Assembly (NCBI GenBank): GCA_037043455.1
Contig: JAWPHD010001444.1
Location: 248,001 to 312,000 of the forward strand
Reading direction: 5' to 3'
Origin: Cyrtodaria siliqua
Lineage: Eukaryota; Mollusca; Bivalvia; Adapedonta; Hiatellidae
DNA length: 64,000 bases
A program made the translations under genes and the position numbers. The notes under the pieces were generated by a model, which saw only the letters and a list, made by a program, of their open reading frames with translations, ran no database searches and was not told the origin of the DNA. Each line of letters starts with the position of its first letter. Positions within the stretch are counted from its first letter, which is position 1. Shown piece after piece: positions 54,781 through 64,000 of the stretch.

Positions 54781-55000
54781 GTATGATACATCTTGTCACA
54801 GATTTGTTTTTGTATCGCTATGAAAGAGATTTCATATTGAGTCTTTCACCAGACACTCAGGCAGATATCATCGAAGCCTTTAATAACTCCTCTCGGTTTT
54901 TGAATTATATATTGAGCATGGAAGAAAAATAAAAGAAAAATGATAATCAGAATTCATAAAAAGGTAGATAATTTCAATGTATTTTGACATCGTTAATTCT
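54781..55000 (+). mobile_element. Penelope-like RT fragment
   Basis: Encodes VTDLFLYRYERDFILSLSPD and then DIIEAFNNSSRFLNYILSME, corresponding to the palm region, with the catalytic YLDD changed to FLNY. After a deletion, VDNFNVF and DIVNS match the YDKRDDFNFDIVN segment. Ends near 55000. Confidence 0.75.
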
Positions 55001-55084
55001 CTTTTTTCGCAATAACCGTAAAACTGTTGCCAACCGTTTTATGTTCGTGGTGTCGCATACTTAGCTTCTATTTATCCTTGTGTT

Positions 55085-55795
55085 TGAATGCGTGTTTTTG
55101 GATGAAGGAGTTCATCAAAATCTACTTTCACATTTACAATTATTGTTTTGAATGCCGTGCTTTGGATGAAGGAGTTCATGAAAATCTACTTCCACAGTTA
55201 CAATTATTGTTTTGAATGCCGTGTTTTTGGATGAAGGAGTTCATCAAAATCTACTTTTATATTTACAATTATTGTTTTGAATGCCTGTTTTTGGATGAAG
55301 GAGTTCATCAAAATCTACTTTCACATTTACAATTATTGTTTTGAATGCCGTGTGTTTGGATGAGGCAGTTCATCAAAATCTACTTTCACATTTACAATTA
55401 TTGTTTTGAATGCCTGTTTTTGGATGAAGGAGTTCATCAAAATCTACTTTCACATTTACAATTATTGTTTTGAATGCGTGTTTTTGGATGAAGGAGTTCA
55501 TCAAAATCTACTTTCACATTTACAATTATTGTTTTGAATGCGTGTTTTTGGATGAAGGAGTTCATCAAATCTACTTTCACATTTACAATTATTGTTTTGA
55601 ATGCGTGTTTTTGGATGAAGGGGTTCATCAAAATCTACTTTCACATTTACAATTATTGTTTTGAATGCGTGTTTTTGGATGAAGGAGTTCATCAAAAATA
55701 TACTTTCACATTTACAATTATTGTTTTGAATGCGTGTTTTTGGATAAAGGAGTTCATCAAATCTACGTTCACATTTACAATTATACGACTGAATT
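55085..55795. repeat. ~65-bp minisatellite, 11 units
   Basis: Unit: TTTGAATGCGTGTTTTTGG, ATGAAGGAGTTCATCAAAAT, CTACTTTCACATTTACAATT, ATTG. Units start near 55085, 55149, 55215, 55280 and so on, mostly 63-67 bases; differences are mainly single-base changes. Both strands stay open across several units in frame (22 codons per 66-base unit). No spacer sequence lies between units. Confidence 0.95.
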
Positions 55796-56429
55796 GTGTT
55801 TGGTGAAAACACAATTACTTTCAAGTACTTGCGAGTTTAAATTGGGAAAAGTTGTATGGTTTATAATATAACTATGATGCTCAGACCTATGCGCTCAATG
55901 TATAACGCTTCAACGTTGTCGCTAGAGAAACGAGGATATTCATTGAAGAAAATTAGTTAGATACAAAAGTTAATAATTAGGAATTTCGTTCAGTGTATAT
56001 ATTTTCTATCACCTTTATGAGATCCACGACATAGCCAATGTTGTTTTATCTGTGTGTATCACGGATCAACCTGACTGTTGGACTATCAGCTGATAGTAGT
56101 CGACAGCTCGTCGCTGTCGTAGGGCTGATTTAATTATCATAATACCGGAGAAAGAACATACTAGCGTTGTCACAACACGTCAACAAATGTTTGTTTATAT
56201 ATATGCTATGTGTAATGAATGCAGTGTGTGTGTTTGAGTTCGTGCATGCGTGCGTGCGTGTGTGTGAGTGTTCCCACAAATTCATGTTGTTTTTTCACAA
56301 ACAAAAACTGTATGAATATAAGGCAGCAACATAATATTAGGGTAAAGTGTTAAAGGCTAAATAATAGAGCTAAAAATGAATCATTTGCATAATTCTAAAA
56401 CCTACTAATATTCAGCTTTGAGTGACAAA
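55796..56429. other. Unassigned DNA
   Basis: Contains a TGTGTGCG-rich stretch at 56225-56270 and a palindrome ACTATCAGCTGATAGT at 56083-56098. No gene. Confidence 0.4.
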
Positions 56430-56830
56430 TACATAATGTCTTTTTATCTTAAATGCAGCAAAGCCAGCCTGGTAACAGATCTACATTGTTTTATACATGA
56501 CCATCTATGTGTTATACTTATATTGCCTATTAATGCTGCCTTGTTTGTTAGCGAATATAACCTGGCGGGGATAATTTTACTTACATTGTCCCGTTTTATT
56601 GGGATGACAGTAGGGTAAAAGTGAGGTTTGGTGCGCCCTAGAACCTGGTTTAAACGCCCAGTGGCCTTTTTTGACACTGACCGTTCCAACTGTCAACACT
56701 TTTATGTTTGTGATGTCATATCTTGCCTTTTAATCATCTTTGTAGTTGTTGTTTGTTTCTGTGCGTCTTTGTGGTTGAATGTGAGTCCTTGAATGCTGCA
56801 TTTCCTTTTATCGATTTTTATATCCATTTT
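56430..56830 (+). mobile_element. Penelope-like element 3' tail only
   Basis: Matches 12060-12420: TTATACTTATATTGCCTATT, the GGCGGGGATA.TTT block, GGGATGACAGTAGGGTAAA, TTTGGTGCGCCCTAGAACC and GTCCTTGAATGCTGCATTTC. The GGTAGCCCTATTG segment is missing near 56690. No coding part present. Confidence 0.75.
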
Positions 56831-57611
56831 TATAATAGTTATTTCGTTATAATTGCGATGACTCACAGACATTGAATCTGATTTTTAAATATTTAAAAGT
56901 GTCTGAACAATTATATTTAACCTATATTGAATATTCGAGTTGAGTTATTTTGTTGAGTTAGATGTTGAGTTATTTTGACAGTATCTTTTATTGATATATC
57001 ATTTGTGTTAGTCAATGAGTCTCCAGAAGAAGTTGTGTTAATATTTTACATATGTTTTATATTCGTTAATAAATACTGAAAGGTGGATCCCTTGGAAGCA
57101 ACAAATACAAAGAAGAGATAGAAGTAGCAGACTCGGTTTTATTGTGTCTTTTCATGAGATATAATGTGAAGTGCAACACCTCTGACGCCTCCTAGCACCG
57201 GCTTAAGCGATATTCTACTTTAAAGCCACAAGGGTCGGGCTTGATGATCCCAAAGGACATGTGGTGTTATGCATTTGCTTTAATGATTCATCTAATAAAG
57301 ATGAAGACATTGAATGAAGCGTTTGTGGATCGTCAGGAATATAAACTATGCAACAAAATCATTACGGCGATGACGGATATTTTTTGAAATATCAAACATT
57401 GTATTGGACGATCGACGAAGTATGTAACTTGATGTATAATATTAATGAATACAACTTTTAACAAAATTACATGATTGGGTTTACCTGAAACGTTTAATAT
57501 ATTTCCTTTACATCATTATCTAGTTATATGTGGCAAAGCTTAATAAAGTACAACAGATTAATGTTTTAAGTACATAAAGTCAAATATGCTAATTATTTAG
57601 GCAATAAATGT
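56831..57611. other. Unassigned AT-rich DNA
   Basis: No gene or repeat recognised. Confidence 0.4.
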
Positions 57612-57683
57612 ACGTGTTATTTAGGGGTGAAACAAGGCGAATGTTTATCTCCTATTAGTTTTCTGTATATTTAAATGATTTGG

Positions 57684-57806
57684 ATTGGATTGAATTGGAT
57701 TTTATAGTCGCACCAACAGCTAAGGTCATATGGCGACTTTCCAGCTTCCATTGGTGGAGGAAGATCCCAGGTGCCCCTCCGGGCAATTTTCGTGCACGGA
57801 CGGGCA
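57684..57806 (-). mobile_element. SINE-like insertion with 11-bp target duplication
   Basis: AAATGATTTGG occurs at 57673-57683 and again at 57807-57817. Removing the insert rejoins the LINE palm (FLYI to LEEEF). On the minus strand the insert reads TGCCCGTCCGTGCACGAAAA, CCTCCACCAATGGAAGCTGG, CATATGACCTTAGCTGTTGG and ends in an ATCCAATTC-type tail. No pol III boxes visible, so it is 5'-truncated. Confidence 0.8.
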
Positions 57807-58315
57807 AAATGATTTGGAAGAGGAGTTTATTACACACGGAGTAGAATGAGTGAATTTACAAATGATTAACTAAAGGTATTTTTGGTAATGTATGCAGATG
57901 ATATCATTATATTTTCAGAGACCCAAGAGGGGTTACAAAAATGTTTGGATGTTTTAGAAGAATATTGTGCAAGGTGGAAATTAACAGTCAATATTTCAAA
58001 AACAAAAGTCATGAAAAGGTGGTATACTACCACGAAATATAAGTTTTAGATATAAACATACCAATTTAATCGTTTTGTATATCTGGGAGTTGCTTTTACT
58101 ATCGGTGGATCATTCATTGATACACAGCAAACTTTAGCTGGACAAGCGCAAACAGCTGTCTTTAAGCTTAACACATATTTATATAAGTTTAAAAATATCA
58201 CAGTTAAGCATTATTTAGACCTATTTGACAAATTAGTCATGCCAATCCTTAACTATAGCTGCGAAGTGTGGGACTTTTGTAAAATGGATAGTGTGGAGAG
58301 GGTACACATACAATT

Positions 58316-58774
58316 TTGCAAACTGCTATTACATGTAAAACAAAGCACCCAAACAGACTTGATATATGGCGAATATTTTTATCTTTCTTGATATATGGCG
58401 AATTAGGCCGTTTTTCTTTACAAACCAACAGGTTATTCCGCATTGTTAAATATTGGTTTAAAATCATTTATAATTGTGACTGCAATATTTCGTATGTGTC
58501 GTGCTCGGCCGTTTCCAAAGGTCCATTATCATACTCTTTTTTACAAGATCTAGCAAACAGAAAGAACTGGGCATCACAAAACCTTTTATTGTCAAACTTA
58601 GGTTTTTATCATGTTTGGTTAAACCAGGGTGTTGTAAATATAAATGCGTTTATGTATACTTTAAAACAACATTTGCATGACAATTTCATTCAAAACTGGA
58701 ATACACGATTATCAGAATCGCCTAAAGCTAGATTTTATAGATTATTTTCAATTTTGATTTTCAAAATTATCTAG
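58316..58774 (+). pseudogene. LINE ORF2 connector region
   Basis: Open stretch of the LINE: GRFSLQTNRLFRIVKYWFKI, then NCDCNISYVSCSAVSKGPLS, then NRKNWASQNLLLSNLGFYHV, WLNQGVVNINAFMYTLKQHL, NFIQNWNTRLSESPKARFYR. The GFYHVWLNQG and QNW blocks are standard for this group between thumb and zinc motif. The segment NCDCNISYVSCSAVSKGPLSY is unlike what I expect there and is encoded by the 58-base block shared with the DIRS insertion. Confidence 0.65.
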
Positions 58775-59300
58775 TAACAGTCACTATTAAGCAATTTAGA
58801 ATTGCTATATCAAAACTTAGATTGTCATCGCATAGGCTAGCAGTAGACACGGGATGATATACAAAGCCAAATATTACACCTTTAAATGAAAAAAAGGCTT
58901 GCATTGAAATGTCTTAGAAGGTGAGCTAACTTTTTATTTGAATATCCTATGTATAATGTTTTAAGAAAACAGCCTTTAAAAAGACATCTCTGGAACCGTA
59001 CAAATATAATAAAACTGATGGAGTTGTTGACAACAAGCAGTCTAAAATCAAACAGAAACTTAGGGCAGTATATATATAAAATATTTAAAATTAAAAACTC
59101 TGATATAATTCATGGTTATTGAATACATGCCACTATACAAGAAAGGCAATGTGTAATTAGTGTTGAAATACTCATTTGTATTCATATGTAAATTATTATC
59201 ATTGTGTGTCTGCCATTGATTGATTGATATGTTAGCTTAGCTATAGCACATGGACATGTTTTTGTCTTTTTGTTTAATAAAATATATCTATCTATCATAA

Positions 59301-60232
59301 TACAACCATGGGATAGATAACACTAGTTGTGTATAAATCGTTTTATAGATGTTTACATTTAGTTTATTATTTTAGGTTATTATTAACTAGAAGGTTTAGA
59401 AGTAATAATATGCAAGTTAAATGTAAAATATGCAGACATTTTAGTGTGTGTTTTAATCCAATTTATATACATTATCAATGAGGTAACATATCACTTGGCA
59501 ATGGGCTTAACATGTGTTGAAATAACCTCGAATATTATTATAAATATCAAAAAGATATTTTGAATTTTAACTTAACAAAGTACTTCATGGTATTATAGTC
59601 AACCACACTGTATTAATTTTTACATTAATTTCATATTATAATTTTAACTACCTGTTTGTTACAAGTAAAATGTGTCATTAGATAAACACCATACCAGCAA
59701 CTTTGATGAATATGGCGTTGCATCAATGCTTGCATAATATCGACAATCCCATGCACCATATCTGCTCCGATATCAGAAGCAAAAACAAAGACGTAGGCCC
59801 TATCATCATTCGCCACATTGCCATCAACTTCAACTGAACCAAATATGTAAATATAATATATTTTAATACTATTATTATACTATTTGCTGATACATTAACA
59901 TTTGTATAATATATATTATATAAAGTTTATTAAAAAACGACTTCCACAGAACAAAATTACCTAACGTTGCGGCGGTGGGGTTTTGGAGGTTTACTATATT
60001 TTATTGAAGTACTACACCTATTGATGAAACATCCTTTCCCTCCAATGCTTTGCTCTGAATGAAGAAATGGCATATGTTATTGAACATTTTGATCCCAACT
60101 CGAATATTCTTGTGTGGGAGTAGGATAGTGGGATTGGGGCAGGATCAAATACAAATAACCTAGATCACTGGTAGATGATCCGTTAAAGAAAACTGTTCGA
60201 AAATAGTCGACCTGGCATCTCGTTTTATATTA
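59301..60232. other. Unassigned AT-rich DNA
   Basis: Nothing recognised on either strand. Confidence 0.4.
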
Positions 60233-60500
60233 CCCGAGAGTTGGTGTAGTCCAATGGATGGCACGGTGATATTGAAATCCGGAGGTCCGGGGTTCAAGCC
60301 TTATCGGCACCACTACCAAATCGTGATTGTGTTCTTGAGCAATACATATTACCTTAGCCTTTACTATCAAAGAACGTTAACCAGGCGGTCCCGTATATCG
60401 GATTATATCCTCAAAACTCGTTAATAAAAGAAGGGCATATTCCCGAATTCCAATGTATCCTTCCCCTCTCTCTGGAGCGGCTATAATTAACCCATAATGT
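60233..60500 (+). mobile_element. tRNA-derived SINE
   Basis: Head: GTTGGTGTAGTCCAATGGAT (A-box region) and GGTCCGGGGTTCAAGCC (B box at about 60285-60300). Body: GTTCTTGAGCAATACATA, CAAAGAACGTTAACCAGGCG, TCGGATTATATCC and a 3' end CTCTGGAGCGGCTATAATTA. It is a better preserved member of the family at 22600-22885. Confidence 0.75.
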
Positions 60501-61072
60501 GTCGAAGTAAGTAAATATGTGGCAAGTGAATTACTTAGTTATAGACCTTTCTAACTCAAGCAGAAACGTAAACATGAAGGTTGTCCGTAATTCAATGAAA
60601 TATGTGGGACTTTCTCAAAGATAATTTTCAAAATAGTGTATACGATAACTATAAGGTTTCATGCATTTGTTAATAAATTAATCGTGCTTGTTTTCCTTCT
60701 TCTTTTCACCAAAGAAACACACAGGTTTTAACAGCATATATATTGTTTCATCACGGTGACACCGCTATAACATGCTCGACACACACTCTATAACATTGAT
60801 AAGTAGTGTCCCCTATCAAAGAATATTCATCAGGCCACCACCACGGCTATCTTGCATACCGGGTTCTTGTTCATTTAACGGATGGTAGGGGGAGCGGTGT
60901 ATAAAATAGTTCTTGCTGGTTTATTTTTCCTAGGTCAATACCTGGTGGGCGGGATTTCAGTATCACCGCGGTTTCGATGTGTTTCAAATCCCAAACTCCA
61001 GGTTTTGATCACGCACAATATAAACCCACTGAAAATATTGTATTACTTATCTGACATGGATTTTTATGTATA
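60501..61072. other. Unassigned DNA
   Basis: No gene or repeat recognised; 60880-60990 is locally GC-richer. Confidence 0.4.
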
Positions 61073-61187
61073 GGATAGAGGCTATGACGAGAAATCTTCA
61101 CCATTAAAAAAACAAAAGGGAGGGAGGGAGCGTAGCGACCGACCTCGGTTTCTTAGTGGTGAAGATTTCTCATCATAGACTCTATCC
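61073..61187. mobile_element. Foldback element, 35-bp arms
   Basis: GGATAGAGGCTATGACGAGA then AATCTTCACCATTAA (61073-61107) is inverted at 61153-61187 with about four mismatches. The 45-base centre is purine-rich (GGGAGGGAGGGAG) followed by GCGTAGCGACCGACC. It could be a small MITE or a hairpin. Confidence 0.75.
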
Positions 61188-61949
61188 GGCTTAGTGTTAA
61201 CGATAGTTTTTTTTCGATAGTCTCTATATAGGTCACACTCTAAACCATGAAGAGCGATTGTAGTAAAATCTTCATGAATAAATGGTGCAAGTATTTGAAA
61301 TTCTAAACAATCTGATTGGTTTAAGAAGTAGAGTAAACACTAAGTATTTAACGCACACATTCTCGAGAGATTGAACATAATACAAACTAGTTTTCACAAC
61401 TTACATTGTTAGATCTCAAAGCCAAATGAAGGAAAGCTTTATCCTGTTTTTAACAATTTCTATTTGTTGTTTGAACGTATCGTCACTTTAAAATAACGTA
61501 ATCGTTGTTTTGAATGTTTTCTGGCGGTTTAAAGGACCAAGTTAGTAACTTTAAAATGATCTCAAGTGTTCTCTCCATATATATTGTAATGATTGTGACC
61601 ACAAGCCCCTATCCTTTATACGTTGACGTTGTTGTTGTTGTTACTATTTTTTAGAGTGACCCAATATTGATGAATAAGTAAAGTTGTTGACGAACGGTTG
61701 TAACTCTCATAACTTAAATTAACTGCAAATGCTGTTGTAATAGCATATATTACGATAAACATTGATTTGGGATAGTTTCCGAAACTAGCAGACGTGACAT
61801 GCTGTGCATGTACACACGAACTCAATCTATTATTATTACGTCCGTTGTAAAACATATCGGTTATCCGATATCACGATTCATTACCTGTTATAGTGTTCTA
61901 TTGATACCAATCGCTCTTTTAACTTAACTTTATCCATGTTCGACATAAT
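61188..61949. other. Unassigned DNA ahead of the LTR
   Basis: Includes a (GTT)n run at 61627-61640. The LTR 5' boundary may lie anywhere in roughly 61900-62000. Confidence 0.35.
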
Positions 61950-62507
61950 TTAAGTAGTTTCTGTCTTTAGGAAACACAGTTTTTCTGCCAAAATGTCAGC
62001 CTCCAGTTGTTATTTCACGCGATAGAATAAGACGACGCTTTTCATTGGTTAATTGTTGTTAGCGTCAATTTCATTGGATAGAACAGACTATATAAGGTTC
62101 GACCTTAGAATGTTCGTTACAGAGTAAACGTTTTGAATGTCATATACTCAAAAGAGAGATCTGTCGAAGAAATTCTGTGATGTTATGAATAGTTTTATTA
62201 AATAAATTCAGAGGCAGGCAAATTTAATTATTTAAATGTGTGATATATTAAACAAGTAGGATTATTTAATAAATTTCTGACAAGTTGTCAGAAATTAGAG
62301 ATTTATAATACCAGTTGTCAGAATTTAGAGAATTGATAGCTATGACATAATCTAATATACTGCTTACATCTCTTTTGATAATTAAGAGATGCATAATTAC
62401 TGAAGTTGTATGTTTTCTTCCTTTTTAAAATCCTCACATTATCAGTATCAGACGAACTCCTTAATATAACTTTGTGACTGTGGGCAAAACTTAGGCACAC
62501 AGTTACA
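61950..62507 (+). promoter_or_regulatory. Probable 5' LTR of a Gypsy-type element
   Basis: Ends ...CACACAGTTACA, directly followed by ATTGGTGTCAGAAGTGAG (62508 on), which matches the recalled primer-binding/leader pattern of many Gypsy elements. A TATA box (ACTATATAAGG) lies at about 62088-62098, and AATAAATTC at 62200-62215 could serve as polyadenylation signal. The 5' edge was not determined, and the partner LTR lies outside the window. Confidence 0.55.
62278..62336. repeat. Short direct repeat inside the LTR
   Basis: AGTTGTCAGAAATTAGAGA occurs at about 62283 and, as AGTTGTCAGAATTTAGAGA, at about 62313. Confidence 0.85.
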
Positions 62508-64000
62508 ATTGGTGTCAGAAGTGAGATTTGCATTTTTGAGCTATTTATTTATATTTTTAGCCTAGTTGGAGATGAAAGGAATTGTGATGGGTTGGACTGT
62601 ATGAAATATGACTGAAAAAATAACATACTTTATTTTAAGAAAGAGATTCAGTTTAAACGAAAGTCAATTTCTGTCGGTGTTTTCTCTCTCTTTTCTGTTG
62701 GTTTTCAGACGAATCTGAAAAACAGGAAAAATATACAGATTATTAATTTCATAAGTCTGACAATATCTGATTCTGGTAGGGGATTATTAAAAATGGATGA
62801 ATTTAGGCATGTTTATTCTCTTTTAACAACACCATCAAAAAGAATTTCTAATGCAGATTCAGACAATTAGCGTTCTGACCAAGTTCCAAAAGACAATGAG
62901 GTGGCTGGAATTAGCAATTCTTCCCTAGGGAGTTTTGAAGAAACGATTGACAAAACTTTGTCCGAATTTGAAACTGAGGTGAAAGATGCTATTTTATCTT
63001 TAGCAGATGATGTTAAGACACGATTTGAAGATGTGTCTTCTGAAATGAAAAATAGGAGAATGAGAATAGATACAGTTGAAAAGACAAATGTTTTTTCTCA
63101 TAATCCTGGGACTATTCAGAAATCTCGAAGCAATCTTCATATAATAGGTTCTCAAAATAGATATGAAAACAGAAATGAACAGCACACTTACTCGACAGTT
63201 TGTAGAAAACTCAAGAACCAAAATAAAACCAAAACTATTTGATGGTAATTCTGATATTGACGAGTACTTAACACAATTCAACAGTATTGCTGAAATCAAT
63301 GGTTGGCCTTATGCTGTGAAGTCGCTATATTTGGCTAGTAGTCTGTCTGGAACTGCACGTTTTCTGTTAAGTGAAATTTATCATGAATCAAGAAGATATT
63401 TTTATAGTCTCGTTAGCGCACTCTTGACAAAGTTTGGTTCGGTTCATAGAGCAGAAATCTTCCACTCAAAAATAAAGTTTCGAGTGAGAGAAAAAGGGAG
63501 ACTATCAAAGAGTTGGCACAAAATATACGAAAATTGACAAAGCTGGCGTTTCCTTCTGCTGGTAGTGAGCTAATTGACACTTTGGCATTATATCATTTCA
63601 TTGATGCACTATTAGATTTCATTAGATTACGATTGAGAGAGCAAGGTCGCAGATCTATGACCGGGGCCGAAACTTTGGCTATTGGAATGAAAACTCGTAA
63701 AATTACAGACCGTTTAAGAACTCGACCAGTAGGAATGGTTGTTGAGAATGTAGAAAGAGAAGGCATTTCCAATAACCTATCTGACAATCTGACTTGCAAG
63801 TTAGATAAATTAAATGAGAGTGTAGCAAGTCAGAAATTTAGTGCAAATAACCGCCAGTGGGATAGGGGTCTGAAAATAGATTCGTTCGAAATCAAGAAAA
63901 CAGGGGTTACAATCAAAGATATGGCAAGGGAGGCAACCCAAGGAATAATAATGGATTTGGGAACAATATCTGGAGAAATAATGCCAATAGTAACCAGTTC
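62508..64000 (+). mobile_element. Gypsy-type LTR element, leader and gag, cut by window end
   Basis: From the primer-binding-like motif the leader runs to about 62790, where MDEFRHVYSLLTTPSKRISN begins a gag-like frame. The element continues past 64000, so pol and the 3' LTR are not seen. Confidence 0.7.
62793..64000 (+). pseudogene. Gypsy-type gag, three frames
   Basis: Frame 1: MDEFRHVYSLLTTPSKRISN, a stop at about 62868, then 62901-63242 (LGSFEETIDKTLSEFETEVK, coiled-coil-like). Frame 2, 63163-63537: KIKPKLFDGNSDIDEYLTQF, NGWPYAVKSLYLASSLSGTA, YSLVSALLTKFGSVHRAEIF, the capsid-like retrotransposon gag core. After a shift near 63520 a third frame continues LTKLAFPSAGSELIDTLALY, HFIDALLDFIRLRLREQGRR. 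Near the window edge an Asn/Gly-rich stretch (RNNNGFGNNIWRNNANSN) normally precedes zinc knuckles. Frameshifts and one stop indicate an inactive copy. Confidence 0.75.

Larger units (their letters stand above)
57612..59300 (+). mobile_element. LINE 3' half with nested SINE
   Basis: Plus-strand CR1/Jockey-type ORF2 fragment. It has the palm GVKQGECLSPISFLYI (57630-57675), an interruption by a SINE (57684-57806) and the continuation LEEEFITHGVE. The catalytic MYADDIIIFS is at about 57889-57920. Then come KLTVNISKTKVM, FVYLGVAFTIGGSFIDTQQ, LVMPILNYSCEVWDF, the 152-codon open stretch 58316-58774 (WLNQGVVNINAFMYTLKQHL) and KLRLSSHRLAVDTGR. A degraded zinc motif, a 3' UTR and a (TATC)n tail at 59283-59297 follow. 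5'-truncated near 57612. Confidence 0.8.

Noticed and set aside
55085..55795. Possible CRISPR-like array
   Set aside because: The units are contiguous with no unique spacers, and the genome is eukaryotic.
55437..55824. Repeated Lys/Asn-rich minus-strand frames
   Set aside because: Antisense of the 66-bp minisatellite, whose unit length is a multiple of three.

Overview
The window looks like nuclear DNA of an invertebrate animal, most likely a bivalve mollusc. It is AT-rich, has no bacterial operon structure and no intact multi-exon host gene that I can recognise. It is packed with retroelement families typical of marine invertebrate genomes: CR1/Jockey-type LINEs, a Tx1/L1-type LINE, an I-type LINE with RNase H, Penelope-like elements, a DIRS tyrosine-recombinase element and Gypsy LTR elements. 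There are also a Mutator-like transposase pseudogene, tRNA-derived SINEs, several inverted-repeat (MITE-like) elements and many minisatellites. The species is not determinable from what I can see. Almost every coding region is frameshifted, stopped or truncated, so this is mainly a record of past transposition.

Layout. 1-1942: two decayed LINE fragments, ending in a TGTC/TC microsatellite. 2.1-3.7 kb: a SINE, then the 3' tail of a Penelope-like element (PLE). 4.1-9.1 kb: two LINEs on opposite strands; the second, 5571-9131, keeps endonuclease, reverse transcriptase (RT), zinc motif and 3' tail. 9.4-12.4 kb: a Gypsy pol relic, then the longest RT-bearing PLE copy. 12.7-14.7 kb: a SINE and a composite repeat with inverted ends, G-rich minisatellite and a three-copy 185-bp repeat. 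15.5-19.4 kb: Mutator-like transposase pseudogene with one recognisable intron. 19.4-30 kb: mostly unassigned AT-rich DNA with a TTAA-type MITE, a SINE, a 1.7-kb block duplication and one convincing exon (26730-26969, Tudor-like fold by pattern).

30-38 kb: inverted and tandem repeats, two MITEs, a minus-strand LINE fused tail-to-tail with a PLE remnant, and a LINE ORF1. 39.1-44.5 kb: a minus-strand DIRS element (gag, RT/RNase H, tyrosine recombinase) whose recombinase is split by a repeat insertion. 45-51.1 kb: a PLE 3' end, an internally deleted I-type LINE (ORF1 joined to RNase H), then a head-to-tail array of truncated PLE units. 51.1-51.7 kb: a tandem dimer of tRNA-like sequence, each followed by a motif resembling an LTR-element primer-binding site. 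52.3-54.1 kb: a Tx1/L1-type LINE with only one frameshift. 54.1-55.8 kb: three different minisatellites around a PLE fragment. 57.6-59.3 kb: a LINE with a SINE nested inside it, bounded by an 11-bp target-site duplication. 60.2-61.2 kb: a SINE and a foldback. 62-64 kb: the 5' LTR region and gag of a Gypsy-type element that runs off the window.

The genes do not form a pathway. They interact only as parasites: LINE enzymes probably mobilised the SINEs, and elements have inserted into, truncated and been copied across one another. The observations most worth checking are the PLE truncated-unit array (47758-51121), the tRNA-like dimer (51123-51600), a 58-bp block that is identical by eye in the DIRS interruption and in a LINE (39730-39787 and 58478-58535), and the near-perfect 56-bp inverted repeats at 36408-36899. 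Family assignments are from memory of protein patterns; no search was run.
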